NCBI GenBank assembly: GCA_902557235.1
Contig: CACDZR010000001.1
Location: 124,001-188,000 of the forward strand
Reading direction: 5' to 3'
From: an uncultured Pelagibacteraceae bacterium
GTDB taxonomy: Bacteria > Pseudomonadota > Alphaproteobacteria > Pelagibacterales > Pelagibacteraceae
DNA length: 64,000 bases
The notes beneath the pieces were generated by a model, which made no database searches, was not told the origin of the DNA, and was given only the letters and a program-made list of their open reading frames with translations. Shown here piece by piece: positions 7,880-18,530 of the stretch. Both the position numbers and the translations under genes were made by a program. Position 1 is the first letter of the stretch; each line of letters opens with the position of its first letter.

Positions 7880-9644
7880 TTTTTTTATAAAACTTCCTTT
7901 TCCTATAAGTTTTTTTTCTTTTTTTAATATCTATTATTTTTTTATCTTTACTTAAATCATCAAGATTTTTTAGTTTTTCAAAATATTCTATTAGCTCAAT
8001 AGTTTTTTTTGACTTATTTTTTATATCGATAATATATTCTGGTATAATTAAGTTGTTGTCTGAAATGATATCTATTTTCATTTTGTTTTTCTTTTCAAAA
8101 AAAGTTAAATCCTCGATAAAGTTTTCTTTTAAAAATGCTGAAATTTTATCGCATACTCTTAACTCTACAAATTTGGCTTTATTTAAAACAGCTTTCAATT
8201 CGACTAATTTTAATATTTTTTGAGCAAACGACTCATCTGTTAAAGCGACTTTCCATTTAACAGCACTTTCTCTAAGTCTTTGTCTTGACATTTCTAGTAA
8301 TCCAAAATTACTAATTCTTCCTATTTGAATTCTAGCTCTGTCAGATCTACATTTCTCTTTAAGTCTTCTTTCGACCATTTTCCTATTCCCATAACTTAAC
8401 ATATCAATAAAGTCGATAATAATTAGCCCTGACAAATCTCTAATTTTAATTTGTCTTGCGATCTCTTCTGCTGCCTCTAAATTTGTATCTAATGCAGTAC
8501 TTTCAACATTTTTTTGTTTGATTGAACTTCCTGAGTTTATATCAATTGAAACTAAAGCTTCTGTAGGGTTTATTACTAAATAACCACCGGAACTTAATTT
8601 TATTTCAGTGTCAAATATTTGATTTAATTTTTGTTCAATACCTTCTTCAAAGAATAGTGGAGTTTTTCCTCTGTATTTTTTAATTTTTTTAACTTGTGAA
8701 GGCATAAGCATTTTCATAAAATTTTGTGCTTTCTTATATCCCTCAGTTCCTTCTATAACGATACTTTTAGTGTTTTCATCATACATATCTCTTAGAGTTC
8801 TATTTATTATCTCACTTTCCTGATGAATTAGTGAAGGCGCAATTGCGTTGATTGCATTATCCTTAATTTGGTTCCAAGATTTTATAAGAGTTTCTAAATC
8901 ATGATTAATTTCATTTTTAGTTTTATTGCTTCCTGCAGTTCTCACAATCAATCCCATCTCTTTGGGTATTTCAATTTCATTTAAAATTGATCTTATTTTT
9001 TTTCTGTCTGCTGGGTTAAAAATTTTTCTTGATATACCACCTCCTTTTGGCGTGTTTGGCATTAAAACAATATATTTACCTGCAATAGAGATGAAAGTAC
9101 TGAGTGCTGCACCTTTTTGACCTCTTTCATCTTTGATAACTTGAACAAGAATGACTTGGTTTGGTTTAATTACTTCTTGAATTTTATATCTTTTAAATTT
9201 ATTTCTACTTTCAACTTTTTTATCTTTATCAACAAAATCTTTTTCTTTCTCTTCATTTTCTTTCTTTTCTATTTCTATAGGATCATCAACTTCTAGTTTA
9301 CCTTCAGCTAAATTTTCTTCCTCTTTTTCTTCAACTTTTTTGGATAATTCTTCTCTTAATTTTTCTTCCTCTTGTTTAATTTTTTCAAGGTCACTTTGCG
9401 GTATTTGATAATAGTCTGATTGAATATCATTGAAAGATAAGAAACCATGACGTTCTCTTCCAAAATCAATAAATGCAGCCTGTAAGGATGGTTCAATTCT
9501 ACTTACTTTGCCTAGATAAATATTGTTTTTTATGAGGTTATTCTTTGAACCTTCATACTCATAGTCTTCAATATTATCTTTTGATTTGAGAACAACTCTA
9601 GTTTCATTTGGATGCGAAGCATCAATATATAAATTTTTTTCCAT
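7872..9644 (-). CDS. rne: Ribonuclease E/G family endoribonuclease lacking the Zn-link motif
   Basis: A 590-residue RNase E/G. An N-terminal S1 domain ([20 protein letters not shown]) is interrupted by a Glu/Lys-rich insert of about 75 residues (95-170). The DNase-I-like catalytic region has the metal-binding aspartates in [10 protein letters not shown] and LIIIDFIDM. The usual Cys-Pro-x-Cys zinc-link motif that follows the SRQRLR block is absent: [18 protein letters not shown] runs on without any Cys pair. There is no long degradosome scaffold, only a short Lys/Arg tail. It processes rRNA and mRNA in the family; I cannot separate rne from rng by sequence alone. It overlaps thiG by eight bases. 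Confidence 0.93.
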   Translation of the reverse strand: MEKNLYIDASHPNETRVVLKSKDNIEDYEYEGSKNNLIKNNIYLGKVSRIEPSLQAAFIDFGRERHGFLSFNDIQSDYYQIPQSDLEKIKQEEEKLREELSKKVEEKEEENLAEGKLEVDDPIEIEKKENEEKEKDFVDKDKKVESRNKFKRYKIQEVIKPNQVILVQVIKDERGQKGAALSTFISIAGKYIVLMPNTPKGGGISRKIFNPADRKKIRSILNEIEIPKEMGLIVRTAGSNKTKNEINHDLETLIKSWNQIKDNAINAIAPSLIHQESEIINRTLRDMYDENTKSIVIEGTEGYKKAQNFMKMLMPSQVKKIKKYRGKTPLFFEEGIEQKLNQIFDTEIKLSSGGYLVINPTEALVSIDINSGSSIKQKNVESTALDTNLEAAEEIARQIKIRDLSGLIIIDFIDMLSYGNRKMVERRLKEKCRSDRARIQIGRISNFGLLEMSRQRLRESAVKWKVALTDESFAQKILKLVELKAVLNKAKFVELRVCDKISAFLKENFIEDLTFFEKKNKMKIDIISDNNLIIPEYIIDIKNKSKKTIELIEYFEKLKNLDDLSKDKKIIDIKKRKKTYRKRKFYKKTK

Positions 9645-9740
9645 AATTTTAAGTTTAAGTGTTTCATTTAGTTACAATTTTTATTTAAATTTTGTTTAAT
9701 AATAATGCCTTATCTTTAACAAATTCCTATATATAATTAA

Positions 9741-12086
9741 ATGAAAATGACAAAGTTGTTCAAAAATATTTTAATTCTATTTTTAAGCATTTCATTGTTA
9801 TCTATTATTGTCATTTTTAGCATTTTATGGACTTTTTCTAATAATATCCCGGATTATAAATTTCTAAAAAATTATAAGCCACCCGTATCTAGCAAAATGT
9901 ACTCAGGAGATGGAGACCTAGTTGCTGATTTTTCTAAGGAAAAAAGGATTTTTGTTCCTTATAGTGCCATTCCGTCAAATGTGATTAACGCTTTTTTATC
10001 TGCTGAAGATAAAAATTTTTTTACTCATCCTGGTGTTGATGCAAAAGGTGTTCTTAGAGCAACATTTAATAATATAACTAATATAATGACCTCGAAAAGA
10101 CTTGAGGGCGCCTCTACAATCACCCAGCAGGTTGCAAAAAATTTTTTATTAACGAATGAAGTTAGTATTAATCGAAAAATTAAAGAGGCAATTTTAGCAT
10201 TTAGAATTGAAAGAGCATTAAATAAAGAGAGAATACTAGAATTATATCTCAATCAAATATATTTGGGCAGTGGAGCTTATGGTGTTGCTGCTGCAAGTTT
10301 AGAATATTTTGATAAGTCAATTAAAGAACTTAATTATGCTGAAGCTGCATTGTTAGCAGCTTTACCAAAAGCACCCAGCAGATATAACCCTTATAACAAT
10401 ATTGATTTAGCAAAATTTAGAAGAGATTTAGTTTTAAAAAATTTAAATCAAAATGGTTTTTTAAATCTTGAGAAATTTAATGAGTACAAAAATCAAAATA
10501 TTGAATTAAAAAAAAAGAAAAAAATTTATCTTGAGGACGCACAGTATTATATTGAAGATGTTAGAAAAAATATTATAGATAAATTAACTTATGAAAAGGT
10601 TTATAAACAAGGTTATAATATAAATACACCTATCAATTTAAACCTTCAAAAAATTGCAACTGAATCTTTAAGGAACGGTCTAATTGCTTATGATCAAAGA
10701 AAAGGATGGCGTGGACCAATCATGAATATAAAATATTATGATGATTGGCATAAAAATATAGATAAAAAATACAAATTAGAGAATTCTATCAACTGGGAGA
10801 TAGCAATCGTTAAAGAAATAGGTCAGTTTCAAACTAAAATTGAAACTGTAGATAAATTAAGTGGCATAATAAAATATAATGAAATCTCATGGACTAAAAA
10901 AGAGTTTAAAGATTTATTCAAAATTGGAGATATAATTTATGTTAAGAAAGTTAAGGATAACTTTTATAGTCTTAAACAACTTCCAAAAATAAATGGTGGC
11001 ATTGTTGTAATGGACCCTTACACGGGACGGGTTTTAGCTCTAAGTGGAGGATTTAGTTTTAGATCAAGTGAATTTAATAGAGCTACGCAAGCATTAAGAC
11101 AACCTGGTTCAGCATTCAAACCATTTGTATATGCGTTAGCACTAGAAAATAAATACACTCCATCATCTTTAGTACTTGATGCACCTTTAGTCTTAGATCA
11201 AGGAGTTGATTTAAAAAAATGGAAGCCAGAAAATTATGGTAAAAAGTTTTATGGGCCCTCTACACTTAGAGTTGGGCTTGAAAAATCAAGAAACTTAATG
11301 ACTGTAAGAATTGCTCAAAACTTGGGTGTTGATAAAATAGCAAGATTTTCTAAAGAATTAAAAATATATGATAACCCTGAAGAATTACTTTCAATTTCTC
11401 TGGGATCAGCTGAAACAACTCTTTTAAGTTTAACTTCAGCTTACTCATCATTTGTAAATGGTGGAAAATTGATTAGTCCTATTATAATAGACAGAATTCA
11501 AGACAGTGAAGGAAATACAATAATTAATAATGAAAATAGAAAGTGTGTCAATTGTGATAAGATTTCATACACCGGTAAAGATTATCCTCAAATAGAGGAT
11601 AATTATCAACGAGTAATGTCTGAGCAAACAGCATATCAAGTAACAACGATTTTAGAAGGAGTTATAAAAAGAGGAACTGGTAAAAAATTAGGAGATTTAC
11701 AATTAAACTTGGCTGGAAAAACTGGAACCACCAATGAAAATACGGATGCATGGTTTATTGGGTTTACATCAAATTTAGTGATTGGAGTTTATGTAGGAAT
11801 GGATAATCCTAAACCATTAGGTAAATTTGAAACTGGATCAAAAGCTGCATTACCTATTTTTAGAGAATTCATTGAAAAATCAGTTAAAAAATCTAAAGCT
11901 AGGCCATTTAAGGTGCCTGAAAAAATGACACTTATGGTTGTTGATCCATTAACTGGAGAAAAAGCTAAATTCAATTCAAAAAACACAATCATTGAAGCTT
12001 ACAAAAGTAAAAATGTTTTAAATGGAAAAGTATTGTATTCTAATAATAATAGAATCGATACAAATAATATATTAAAGTTTTATTAA
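9741..12086 (+). CDS. mrcA: Penicillin-binding protein 1A, bifunctional peptidoglycan synthase
   Basis: A 781-residue class A PBP anchored by one N-terminal helix (residues about 8-32). The GT51 glycosyltransferase domain shows AEDKNFFTHPGVD and EGASTITQQVAKNFLL. The transpeptidase domain shows SAFKPF (the SxxK nucleophile), the SRN triad and KTGTTN. A central beta-rich insert (about 300-420) matches the PBP1A-type domain. It polymerises and cross-links peptidoglycan in the periplasm. The ATG at 9741 gives a complete membrane anchor. The stop overlaps the prfB start as TAATG, coupling it to release factor 2. Confidence 0.96.
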   Translation: MKMTKLFKNILILFLSISLLSIIVIFSILWTFSNNIPDYKFLKNYKPPVSSKMYSGDGDLVADFSKEKRIFVPYSAIPSNVINAFLSAEDKNFFTHPGVDAKGVLRATFNNITNIMTSKRLEGASTITQQVAKNFLLTNEVSINRKIKEAILAFRIERALNKERILELYLNQIYLGSGAYGVAAASLEYFDKSIKELNYAEAALLAALPKAPSRYNPYNNIDLAKFRRDLVLKNLNQNGFLNLEKFNEYKNQNIELKKKKKIYLEDAQYYIEDVRKNIIDKLTYEKVYKQGYNINTPINLNLQKIATESLRNGLIAYDQRKGWRGPIMNIKYYDDWHKNIDKKYKLENSINWEIAIVKEIGQFQTKIETVDKLSGIIKYNEISWTKKEFKDLFKIGDIIYVKKVKDNFYSLKQLPKINGGIVVMDPYTGRVLALSGGFSFRSSEFNRATQALRQPGSAFKPFVYALALENKYTPSSLVLDAPLVLDQGVDLKKWKPENYGKKFYGPSTLRVGLEKSRNLMTVRIAQNLGVDKIARFSKELKIYDNPEELLSISLGSAETTLLSLTSAYSSFVNGGKLISPIIIDRIQDSEGNTIINNENRKCVNCDKISYTGKDYPQIEDNYQRVMSEQTAYQVTTILEGVIKRGTGKKLGDLQLNLAGKTGTTNENTDAWFIGFTSNLVIGVYVGMDNPKPLGKFETGSKAALPIFREFIEKSVKKSKARPFKVPEKMTLMVVDPLTGEKAKFNSKNTIIEAYKSKNVLNGKVLYSNNNRIDTNNILKFY

Positions 12087-13181
12087 TGGATGAAAAATAT
12101 TTAGATCTTAAAAAAGAAATCGAAAAAATTAACCAACGAGTTAAGGAGTATCTTTGAAAAAAATAAGATTTACTCGAAACTGGGACATATAGATAAAAAA
12201 ATGCTTGGTGCCAATTTTTGGCAAGATAAAGCAGACTCCCAAAAAACAATTAAAGAAAAAAAACTTTTTGAGGATTTAATTAATTCTTACGAAGATTCAA
12301 TCAATCAACTTAAGGATTTAGATGACCTTTACTCTTTAGCTACAGACGAGAATAATCTTAATGTAAAAAAAGAAGTTATAGAAAGTATTAAAGAATTGAG
12401 ATCAAAAGTTAAGAAAAACGAAATAAGATGTTTTCTATCAGATGAGGCAGACTCATTTGATTGCTATGTAGAAATTCATGCCGGTGCTGGTGGCACAGAA
12501 AGTCAAGATTGGGCCAATATGTTAAGAAGAATGTATATGAAATGGTCGGATGACAAGAATTATAAATGTAATTTAATAAGTGAGCATAAAGGCGAGGAGG
12601 CAGGAATAAAATCTTCCACCATAAAAATTCAAGGGGATTATGTGTTTGGGTGGCTTAAAAAGGAATCTGGAATTCACCGTCTTGTAAGAATATCTCCTTT
12701 TGACTCAGGTGCTAGAAGACATACTAGTTTTGCAAGTATTTGGGTTTATCCAGTCGTTGATGAAAATTTGAACATTGAAATATTAGACAAAGATTTGAGA
12801 ATTGATACTTATCGCTCAAGTGGTGCTGGTGGACAACATGTTAACACAACTGACAGCGCTGTTAGGATAACCCATATCCCATCAAAAATAGTTGTTCAAT
12901 GTCAAAATGAGAGGTCTCAACATAAAAATAAAGAAACCTGTATGAATATGTTAAGAGCAAGACTTTATGATTTTGAAATGAAAAAAAAAGATGAACAAAA
13001 TCAAAATAATGAAGCTTCAAAAGCTGACATAGGCTGGGGTCATCAAATTAGATCATACGTGCTTCAACCTTACAGATTAGTTAAAGATAACAGGACAAAC
13101 TTTGAAAGCACAAGCCCAGATAAAGTTTTAGATGGCGACATTGACGCTTTTTTAGAGAAATCTTTGTACCAAATTAAATGA
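12086..13181 (+). CDS. prfB: Peptide chain release factor 2, with programmed +1 frameshift
   Basis: The true gene starts at the ATG at 12086 and reads 23 codons to an in-frame TGA at 12155-12157. It then shifts +1, skipping base 12155 and resuming at GAA 12156, to give a protein of about 364 residues. The signals of the classic prfB autoregulatory shift are present: the internal Shine-Dalgarno AAGGAG (12143-12148) three bases before CTT-TGA. RF2 motifs are clear: ISPFDSGARRHTSFAS, with the SPF anticodon-like tripeptide, and GAGGQHVNTTDSAVR with the catalytic GGQ. It releases peptides at UGA and UAA. A frame starting at ATG 12201 would lack the first helices and is not the real start. Confidence 0.97.
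12143..12158 (+). promoter_or_regulatory. prfB programmed +1 frameshift site
   Basis: AAGGAG (12143-12148) is followed by TAT then CTT TGA A. Its spacing to the slip codon CTT matches the known RF2 frameshift signal, in which slow termination at UGA (low RF2) promotes slippage of the Leu tRNA. The downstream +1 frame begins immediately with RF2-like sequence. Confidence 0.95.
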
Positions 13182-15376
13182 AAAAAATAATTTTTAGATT
13201 TTTAATATTCACGTTATTACTAATCTTTGGTTTTATTACTTACCTAAGTACTATTGGTATAAAAACAGATGTTTTTAATGATCAAATATCTAAAGAAGTT
13301 AAAAAAATTGATAATCAATTAGAGCTAGATTTAAATAAAATAAGTATCATCTTAGATCCTTTTAAATTTAAATTAATGTTAAAAACTGTTGGGGCAAATT
13401 TAAAGAATAGAAATAAATTAATTAAACTAGAGAGTATCAAGTCTAATATTGATATTAAAACATTCATAAATAAAAAATTTTCACTATCTGAATTAGATAT
13501 AACTACTAGGACAATCGAAATTAAAAATTTAATTTCATTTATAAGATCTATTAAGGATAGCCCTCAAATTTACATATTAGAAAAGTTTGTGAAAAAAGGA
13601 TATTTGATAGCAGACATAAATCTTAAATTTGATCAAAAGGGTAATATTAAAGATGATTTTATTATAAAAGGATTTGTAAAAGATGGTGAGGTTAAACCTT
13701 TAAAAAAAATAAATTTATCAAAAATAGGTCTTATTTTTAATCTTCAAAATAATAAATTTGAATTTAAAGATATAAATTTATCATATGATAATAATGATTT
13801 GACCTTTCCAGAATTAAATATCAAAAAACAAAAAAATAAATTTTTAGTTTCAGGCAAAAATAATAGTAAAAATTTAGTTTTAGATAATAAAAAGATTAAT
13901 CAATTATTAAATATCGATTTTTCTAATTTAAAGATCAACTCAGCCGAGTTTGATTTATCAAATACTTTTTCATTCAAAATTGATAATAAATACAAGGTAG
14001 ATGATTTTAAAATAGATTCCTTAATGAATTTAAAAACTTCCAAAGTTGTAAGTTCAAAAAATTTGAAAGAATTTTTTCCAGAATTAAACGATATAATTGA
14101 GTTGTCAGATCACCAAATACAAATTAAATATGAAGAAAATTTACTAAGTATTATTGGTAATGGAAATATTCTAATCCAAAAAGTAAAAGATAATATTAAG
14201 TATAATTTTTCTAAATCAAAAAAAAACTTAAAATTTAATACTTTATTAGAAATCAAGAAAAACCCATTTCATTTGAATTTTTTGAATTATGAAAAAAATC
14301 AAGATGATAAATTAAAAATAATTATTCTTGGAGTTAAAAATCTTTTATCAAATGAGATAAATTTTAAGAATATTTCAATAAAAGAAAAAAATAATAAATT
14401 TGAAATTCAAAACTTATCATTATCGAAGAAATATAAAATTAAATCTATTAGTGATGTAGATTTAAGTTATTTTGATAATGACTTATTAAAAAATGATTTA
14501 TCAATCAAAAAAAGAGATAAAGATTATTTATTAAAATCTAATAGTTTTAATGCCACTAAAATTATAGATGATTTATTGAAAGATGATAAAAATTCAGAGA
14601 GCAAAAAAATTTTTTCTAAAGATTTTAAACTATATATAAAGATAAAAGAAGCATTTCTTGATAAAGATCATCCAATAGAAGATTTAGGTGGATATTTAAT
14701 ATTCAACAATAATGAAGTAATTGATGCTAATTTAACTGGAGATTTTTCCGATACTCAGAGGATTAATTTAACTATTAGATCTACTTCAAATGAGAAAATT
14801 ACAACTCTTTATTCTGATTTAGCTAAGCCTTTTGTTAATAGGTACAAATTTATAAAAGGTTTTGAGGATGGTAATTTAGATTTCTATTCCATTAAACAAA
14901 ATAATGTTTCTAATTCGAAATTAATAATAGATAATTTTAAAGTACAAGAAGTACCAGCTTTAGCAAAATTATTAACATTAGCATCTCTTCAAGGTATCGC
15001 TGACTTATTAACTGGCGAGGGAATAAGATTTACAGATTTTGAAATGAAATTTTCCAATAAGAATGATCTTATGAGAATAGAAGAGTTATATGCCATCGGT
15101 CCCGCTATTTCTTTATTGATAGAGGGATATATTGAAAGTGATGATTTGGTTAGTCTTAGAGGAACTATGGTTCCAGCAACAACAATTAATAGAACTATAT
15201 CCTCAATTCCTCTTCTTGGAGATATTTTAGTAGGAAAAAAAGTTGGAGAGGGTGTTTTTGGTGTGAGTTTTAAGATAAAAGGTCCCCCAAATAAATTAAA
15301 AACAACTGTAAACCCTGTGAAAACTCTTACACCAAGATTCATCACAAGAACTCTTGAAAAAATAAAAAAAAATTAG
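13178..15376 (+). CDS. AsmA/YhdP-like envelope protein with AsmA-like C-terminal domain
   Basis: A 732-residue protein with one N-terminal membrane helix (residues about 5-25), then a very long Asn/Lys/Ile-rich beta-repeat region. The conserved C-terminal block includes LAKLLTLASLQGIADLLTGE, FEMKFS, and a region rich in Gly ending GVFGVSFKIKG. This is the AsmA-like (DUF3971/YhdP) C-terminus. Members of the larger family form periplasm-spanning tubes that move phospholipid to the outer membrane; that role is inferred. The start overlaps the prfB stop as ATGA. The stop TAG shares four bases (TTAG, 15373-15376) with convergent tyrS. Confidence 0.85.
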   Translation: MKKIIFRFLIFTLLLIFGFITYLSTIGIKTDVFNDQISKEVKKIDNQLELDLNKISIILDPFKFKLMLKTVGANLKNRNKLIKLESIKSNIDIKTFINKKFSLSELDITTRTIEIKNLISFIRSIKDSPQIYILEKFVKKGYLIADINLKFDQKGNIKDDFIIKGFVKDGEVKPLKKINLSKIGLIFNLQNNKFEFKDINLSYDNNDLTFPELNIKKQKNKFLVSGKNNSKNLVLDNKKINQLLNIDFSNLKINSAEFDLSNTFSFKIDNKYKVDDFKIDSLMNLKTSKVVSSKNLKEFFPELNDIIELSDHQIQIKYEENLLSIIGNGNILIQKVKDNIKYNFSKSKKNLKFNTLLEIKKNPFHLNFLNYEKNQDDKLKIIILGVKNLLSNEINFKNISIKEKNNKFEIQNLSLSKKYKIKSISDVDLSYFDNDLLKNDLSIKKRDKDYLLKSNSFNATKIIDDLLKDDKNSESKKIFSKDFKLYIKIKEAFLDKDHPIEDLGGYLIFNNNEVIDANLTGDFSDTQRINLTIRSTSNEKITTLYSDLAKPFVNRYKFIKGFEDGNLDFYSIKQNNVSNSKLIIDNFKVQEVPALAKLLTLASLQGIADLLTGEGIRFTDFEMKFSNKNDLMRIEELYAIGPAISLLIEGYIESDDLVSLRGTMVPATTINRTISSIPLLGDILVGKKVGEGVFGVSFKIKGPPNKLKTTVNPVKTLTPRFITRTLEKIKKN

Positions 15377-16602
15377 TTTATTTCAACTTTGATATGTCTT
15401 TTCTTACCCAAGGAGAGTTTAATTGTATTATCCTCAAATAATTTTTCACTGATTATTAGTTTCTCATCATTAATAATTTGATTGTTAATTCTAACACCAC
15501 TACCTTTAATCAATCTTCTTATCTCACTTTTAGATTTTTCTAACTTGGAAAGAATTATTAAATCAACAATACTTAACTTATCATTCAATTGATCTTTTTT
15601 AATTGAAACAGAAGGTAATGCAGAACCCATTGAATTTTCTGAAAAAGTTTTTTTTGCTGTTTCTTCGCTTTTTTTCGCTTCTTGTTCACCATGAAGCATA
15701 GAAGTGGTTTGATTTGCTAAAATAATTTTTTGTTCATTAATATTTTTTTCTTTAATTTTCTCTATTTCATCAATACTTAAATCTGTGAAAAATTTCATGA
15801 ATTTCGAAACATCTCTATCATCTATATTTCTCCAAAATTGCCAATAATCGTATGGTGACAAAAATTTTTCATCCAACCATATTGCTCCATTTTCAGTTTT
15901 TCCCATTTTAGCACCTGTCGCTAACGTGATTAAAGGAGTAGTTAAACCATATGTTTGTTGATTAGAATGTCTTTTAATTAAATCTACACCATTAACAATA
16001 TTACCCCATTGATCAGATCCACCAATTTGCAATGCACAATTTTCTTTATTATTAAGTTCTAAAAAATCGTAAGCTTGTAAAATCATATAATTAAATTCCA
16101 TGTAACTCAGAGATTGTTCTCTATCCAACCTTGTTTTTACACTTTCAAACGTTAACATTTTATTTATTGTAAAATGTTTTCCAATATCTCTTAAAAAAGA
16201 GATATAATTTAAACCTTTAAGCCACTCATAGTTATTAACAAATATTGGTTTTACATTTTTATCACTTGTATTTAAAAATTTTTTTAAAATTCTCTCAATA
16301 TTTTTAGAATTTTTTTCAATTTCATCTTCACTTAAAATTTTTCGTGTTTTATCTTTACCAGATGGGTCTCCAATTCTTGTGGTTCCTCCACCTAACAATA
16401 CAATTGGTTGGTGTCCATGTTTCTGGAGCATTCGTAAACACATAATTTGTAGGAGACTGCCAACATGTAAACTTTCAGCTGTACAATCAAAACCAATGTA
16501 TGCTTTAATCTTTTTTTTATCCAATAATGAAGATAACTCATTTTCATCAGTACATTGATAAAAGTAGCCTCTGTCTTTAAATTCTTTTAAAAATTTATTC
16601 AT
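15373..16602 (-). CDS. tyrS: Tyrosyl-tRNA synthetase
   Basis: A 409-residue class I synthetase charging tRNA-Tyr. The HIGH-equivalent is HVGSLLQ after AYIGFDCTAESL; the KMSKS-equivalent is KMGKTENGAIWL; a C-terminal S4-like RNA-binding domain covers about residues 345-409. Binding-pocket landmarks GGGTTRIGDPSGKD and LQIGGSDQWGNI are normal. The gene is divergent from anmK with 47 bases between starts and convergent with the AsmA-like gene by a four-base stop overlap. Confidence 0.97.
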   Translation of the reverse strand: MNKFLKEFKDRGYFYQCTDENELSSLLDKKKIKAYIGFDCTAESLHVGSLLQIMCLRMLQKHGHQPIVLLGGGTTRIGDPSGKDKTRKILSEDEIEKNSKNIERILKKFLNTSDKNVKPIFVNNYEWLKGLNYISFLRDIGKHFTINKMLTFESVKTRLDREQSLSYMEFNYMILQAYDFLELNNKENCALQIGGSDQWGNIVNGVDLIKRHSNQQTYGLTTPLITLATGAKMGKTENGAIWLDEKFLSPYDYWQFWRNIDDRDVSKFMKFFTDLSIDEIEKIKEKNINEQKIILANQTTSMLHGEQEAKKSEETAKKTFSENSMGSALPSVSIKKDQLNDKLSIVDLIILSKLEKSKSEIRRLIKGSGVRINNQIINDEKLIISEKLFEDNTIKLSLGKKRHIKVEIN

Positions 16603-16649
16603 AAGCGTATAATTCTACAATATACAAATTTTGTTAAAAAAAAATAATA

Positions 16650-17795
16650 ATGAAACAAAAGATATTTACCTCAATAGGTTTGATGAGCGGTACATCAATG
16701 GATGGAGTGGATTTGTCTGTAATAAAATCTGATGGTTATGATCAATTTTCCAGTATTTATGATACTTATAAAGAGTTTGATGATGGACTTTACAAGCAAT
16801 TAATTAGTTTAAGAGATAAAATTAGCAATTTTACAGACTTAAAAACTCATTCTATAGAGATCAATGAAGTAGAAAAAAAATTTACATTATTCAACAGCCA
16901 CTTAATAAATCAAGTGATTGGAGAGATTAATGAAGATATTGATTTAATAGGTTTTCATGGCCAAACAGTCTTCCATAATCCAAAAATTCAAATTTCAAAA
17001 CAGTTAGGAGATGGAAGACTTTTATCTAGTTTATTTAAAAAAATTGTAATCAACAATTTTAGACAAAATGATTTAAATCATGGAGGTCAAGGGGCTCCAC
17101 TTACACCAATATTTCATAATTTGATTTCAAAAATTATCCAAAAAAATTTTAAACTTAAATTACCAATAAACATAATTAATATCGGAGGAATTACAAATAT
17201 CACTCAAATCAAAGAAGATATAAATAATTCAATAAAATTTTTTGCTTATGATGTGGGCCCAGGAAATTGTTTGATAGATGATTGGGTAAGAAATAATAAA
17301 GATTTAAAATTTGATAAAGATGGAAATTATGCAAATATTGGAAAAGTTGATGATTTAATTTTGAATCAAGCAATAGATAACTTTGAGTTTAAATCTTATG
17401 AAACATCATTGGATGTAAAAGATTTTGATACATCATTTGTTAAAGGTTTATCATTTGAAGACGGGTGTGCGACATTAACAAAATTTACTGCATATTTGAT
17501 TGCTGATGGTTTAAGGAAAATTAATAAACAAAATGACACTAATTCTTATCATTGTATATTTTGTGGAGGAGGGAGAAAAAATAAATCTTTGATGCAATCA
17601 ATTGAAAATTATTTAGTAAACAAAAATATAATTATAAATGATATAGACAACTATAATTTTGATGGGAATTTTATAGAGTCCCAAGCCTTTGCCTATCTAG
17701 CTATAAGATCATATTTAAAATTACCAATTTCATTTCCAAGTACTACAAGGTGTAAAAAAGCTATTTCTGGTGGTGATATTTTAAAAAATTTTTAA
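16650..17795 (+). CDS. anmK: Anhydro-N-acetylmuramic acid kinase
   Basis: A 381-residue ASKHA-fold kinase that phosphorylates and opens 1,6-anhydro-MurNAc from cell-wall turnover. The phosphate loop GLMSGTSMDGVDLSV is at the N-terminus, with the substrate loop GFHGQTVFHNP, the DVGPGNCLIDDWV block and CGGGRKN near the C-terminus. It pairs logically with the peptidoglycan synthase upstream as wall recycling, although they are not in one operon. The stop shares TTAA (17792-17795) with the convergent hydrolase. Confidence 0.95.
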   Translation: MKQKIFTSIGLMSGTSMDGVDLSVIKSDGYDQFSSIYDTYKEFDDGLYKQLISLRDKISNFTDLKTHSIEINEVEKKFTLFNSHLINQVIGEINEDIDLIGFHGQTVFHNPKIQISKQLGDGRLLSSLFKKIVINNFRQNDLNHGGQGAPLTPIFHNLISKIIQKNFKLKLPINIINIGGITNITQIKEDINNSIKFFAYDVGPGNCLIDDWVRNNKDLKFDKDGNYANIGKVDDLILNQAIDNFEFKSYETSLDVKDFDTSFVKGLSFEDGCATLTKFTAYLIADGLRKINKQNDTNSYHCIFCGGGRKNKSLMQSIENYLVNKNIIINDIDNYNFDGNFIESQAFAYLAIRSYLKLPISFPSTTRCKKAISGGDILKNF

Positions 17796-18448
17796 TAAAG
17801 CGCAGTTTCTTTTTTAATATACTTATTTAAACATTTATTTAATTCAGACTCACTTTTTGTAAAAAAATGATTTGCTTCAGATACAGTTTGAAATTCTACT
17901 TTAATCCCCTTTTGTGCACTAAGTTTATTATCTAAATCTTTAATAAACTCAAAAGGCACTAATTCATCTTTTTTTCCATAAACCATCAAACCTGAAGAAG
18001 GACAGGGTGATAAAAAAGAAAAATCATAAACATTAGGTTGAGGTGAAATTGCAATAAATCTATTTATCTCTGGTCTCCTCATTAACAACTGCATTGCTAT
18101 TAAAGAACCAAAAGAAAATCCTGATACCCAACATTGTGAGTTATCAAAATTTTCTCTTTCTAACCAATCCAATGCAGCTGCAGCATCAGCTAGCTCTCCT
18201 TGTCCATTATCAAATTCTCCATCACTTTTACCAACACCTCTAAAGTTTACCCGACATACAGAAAAATCATTTTCCATAAAAGCATGAAAAGTTTCGACAA
18301 CAACTTTATTATTCATTGTTCCTCCATATTGAGGATGAGGTTGCAAGACCAAAGCAATAGGTGAAGTACTCTTTTTACTTTTAAAATATTTTGCCTCTAG
18401 TCTTCCGGCAGGACCAGGAATAAATATTTCTAAAATTTTATTGTCCAT
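17792..18448 (-). CDS. Alpha/beta hydrolase (COG2945-like)
   Basis: A 218-residue alpha/beta-hydrolase. The nucleophile elbow is GFSFGS (about residue 106), the oxyanion region is LQPHPQYGGTMNN, an acid lies in GKKDELVPF and the His in EANHFF. The pattern matches the small COG2945 group of predicted serine hydrolases, whose substrate is unknown. It is divergent from iscR; both share the 133-base spacer. Its stop overlaps anmK by four bases. Confidence 0.85.
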   Translation of the reverse strand: MDNKILEIFIPGPAGRLEAKYFKSKKSTSPIALVLQPHPQYGGTMNNKVVVETFHAFMENDFSVCRVNFRGVGKSDGEFDNGQGELADAAAALDWLERENFDNSQCWVSGFSFGSLIAMQLLMRRPEINRFIAISPQPNVYDFSFLSPCPSSGLMVYGKKDELVPFEFIKDLDNKLSAQKGIKVEFQTVSEANHFFTKSESELNKCLNKYIKKETALY

Positions 18449-18530
18449 ATTTGATATTGATAATTATTCTCAAAAAAAAATTACGTTTATCACATGTACG
18501 TGACAAAATGTTAGCATTTTTTTCTGATAG

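Noticed and set aside
12201..13181. ATG 12201 as the prfB start (326 residues).
   Set aside because: Upstream sequence in two frames joined by a programmed +1 shift reads as RF2 N-terminus, with the standard TGA slip site.
14989..15345. 118-codon ORF antisense to the AsmA-like gene.
   Set aside because: It is opposite a strongly conserved C-terminal domain and has no ribosome site.
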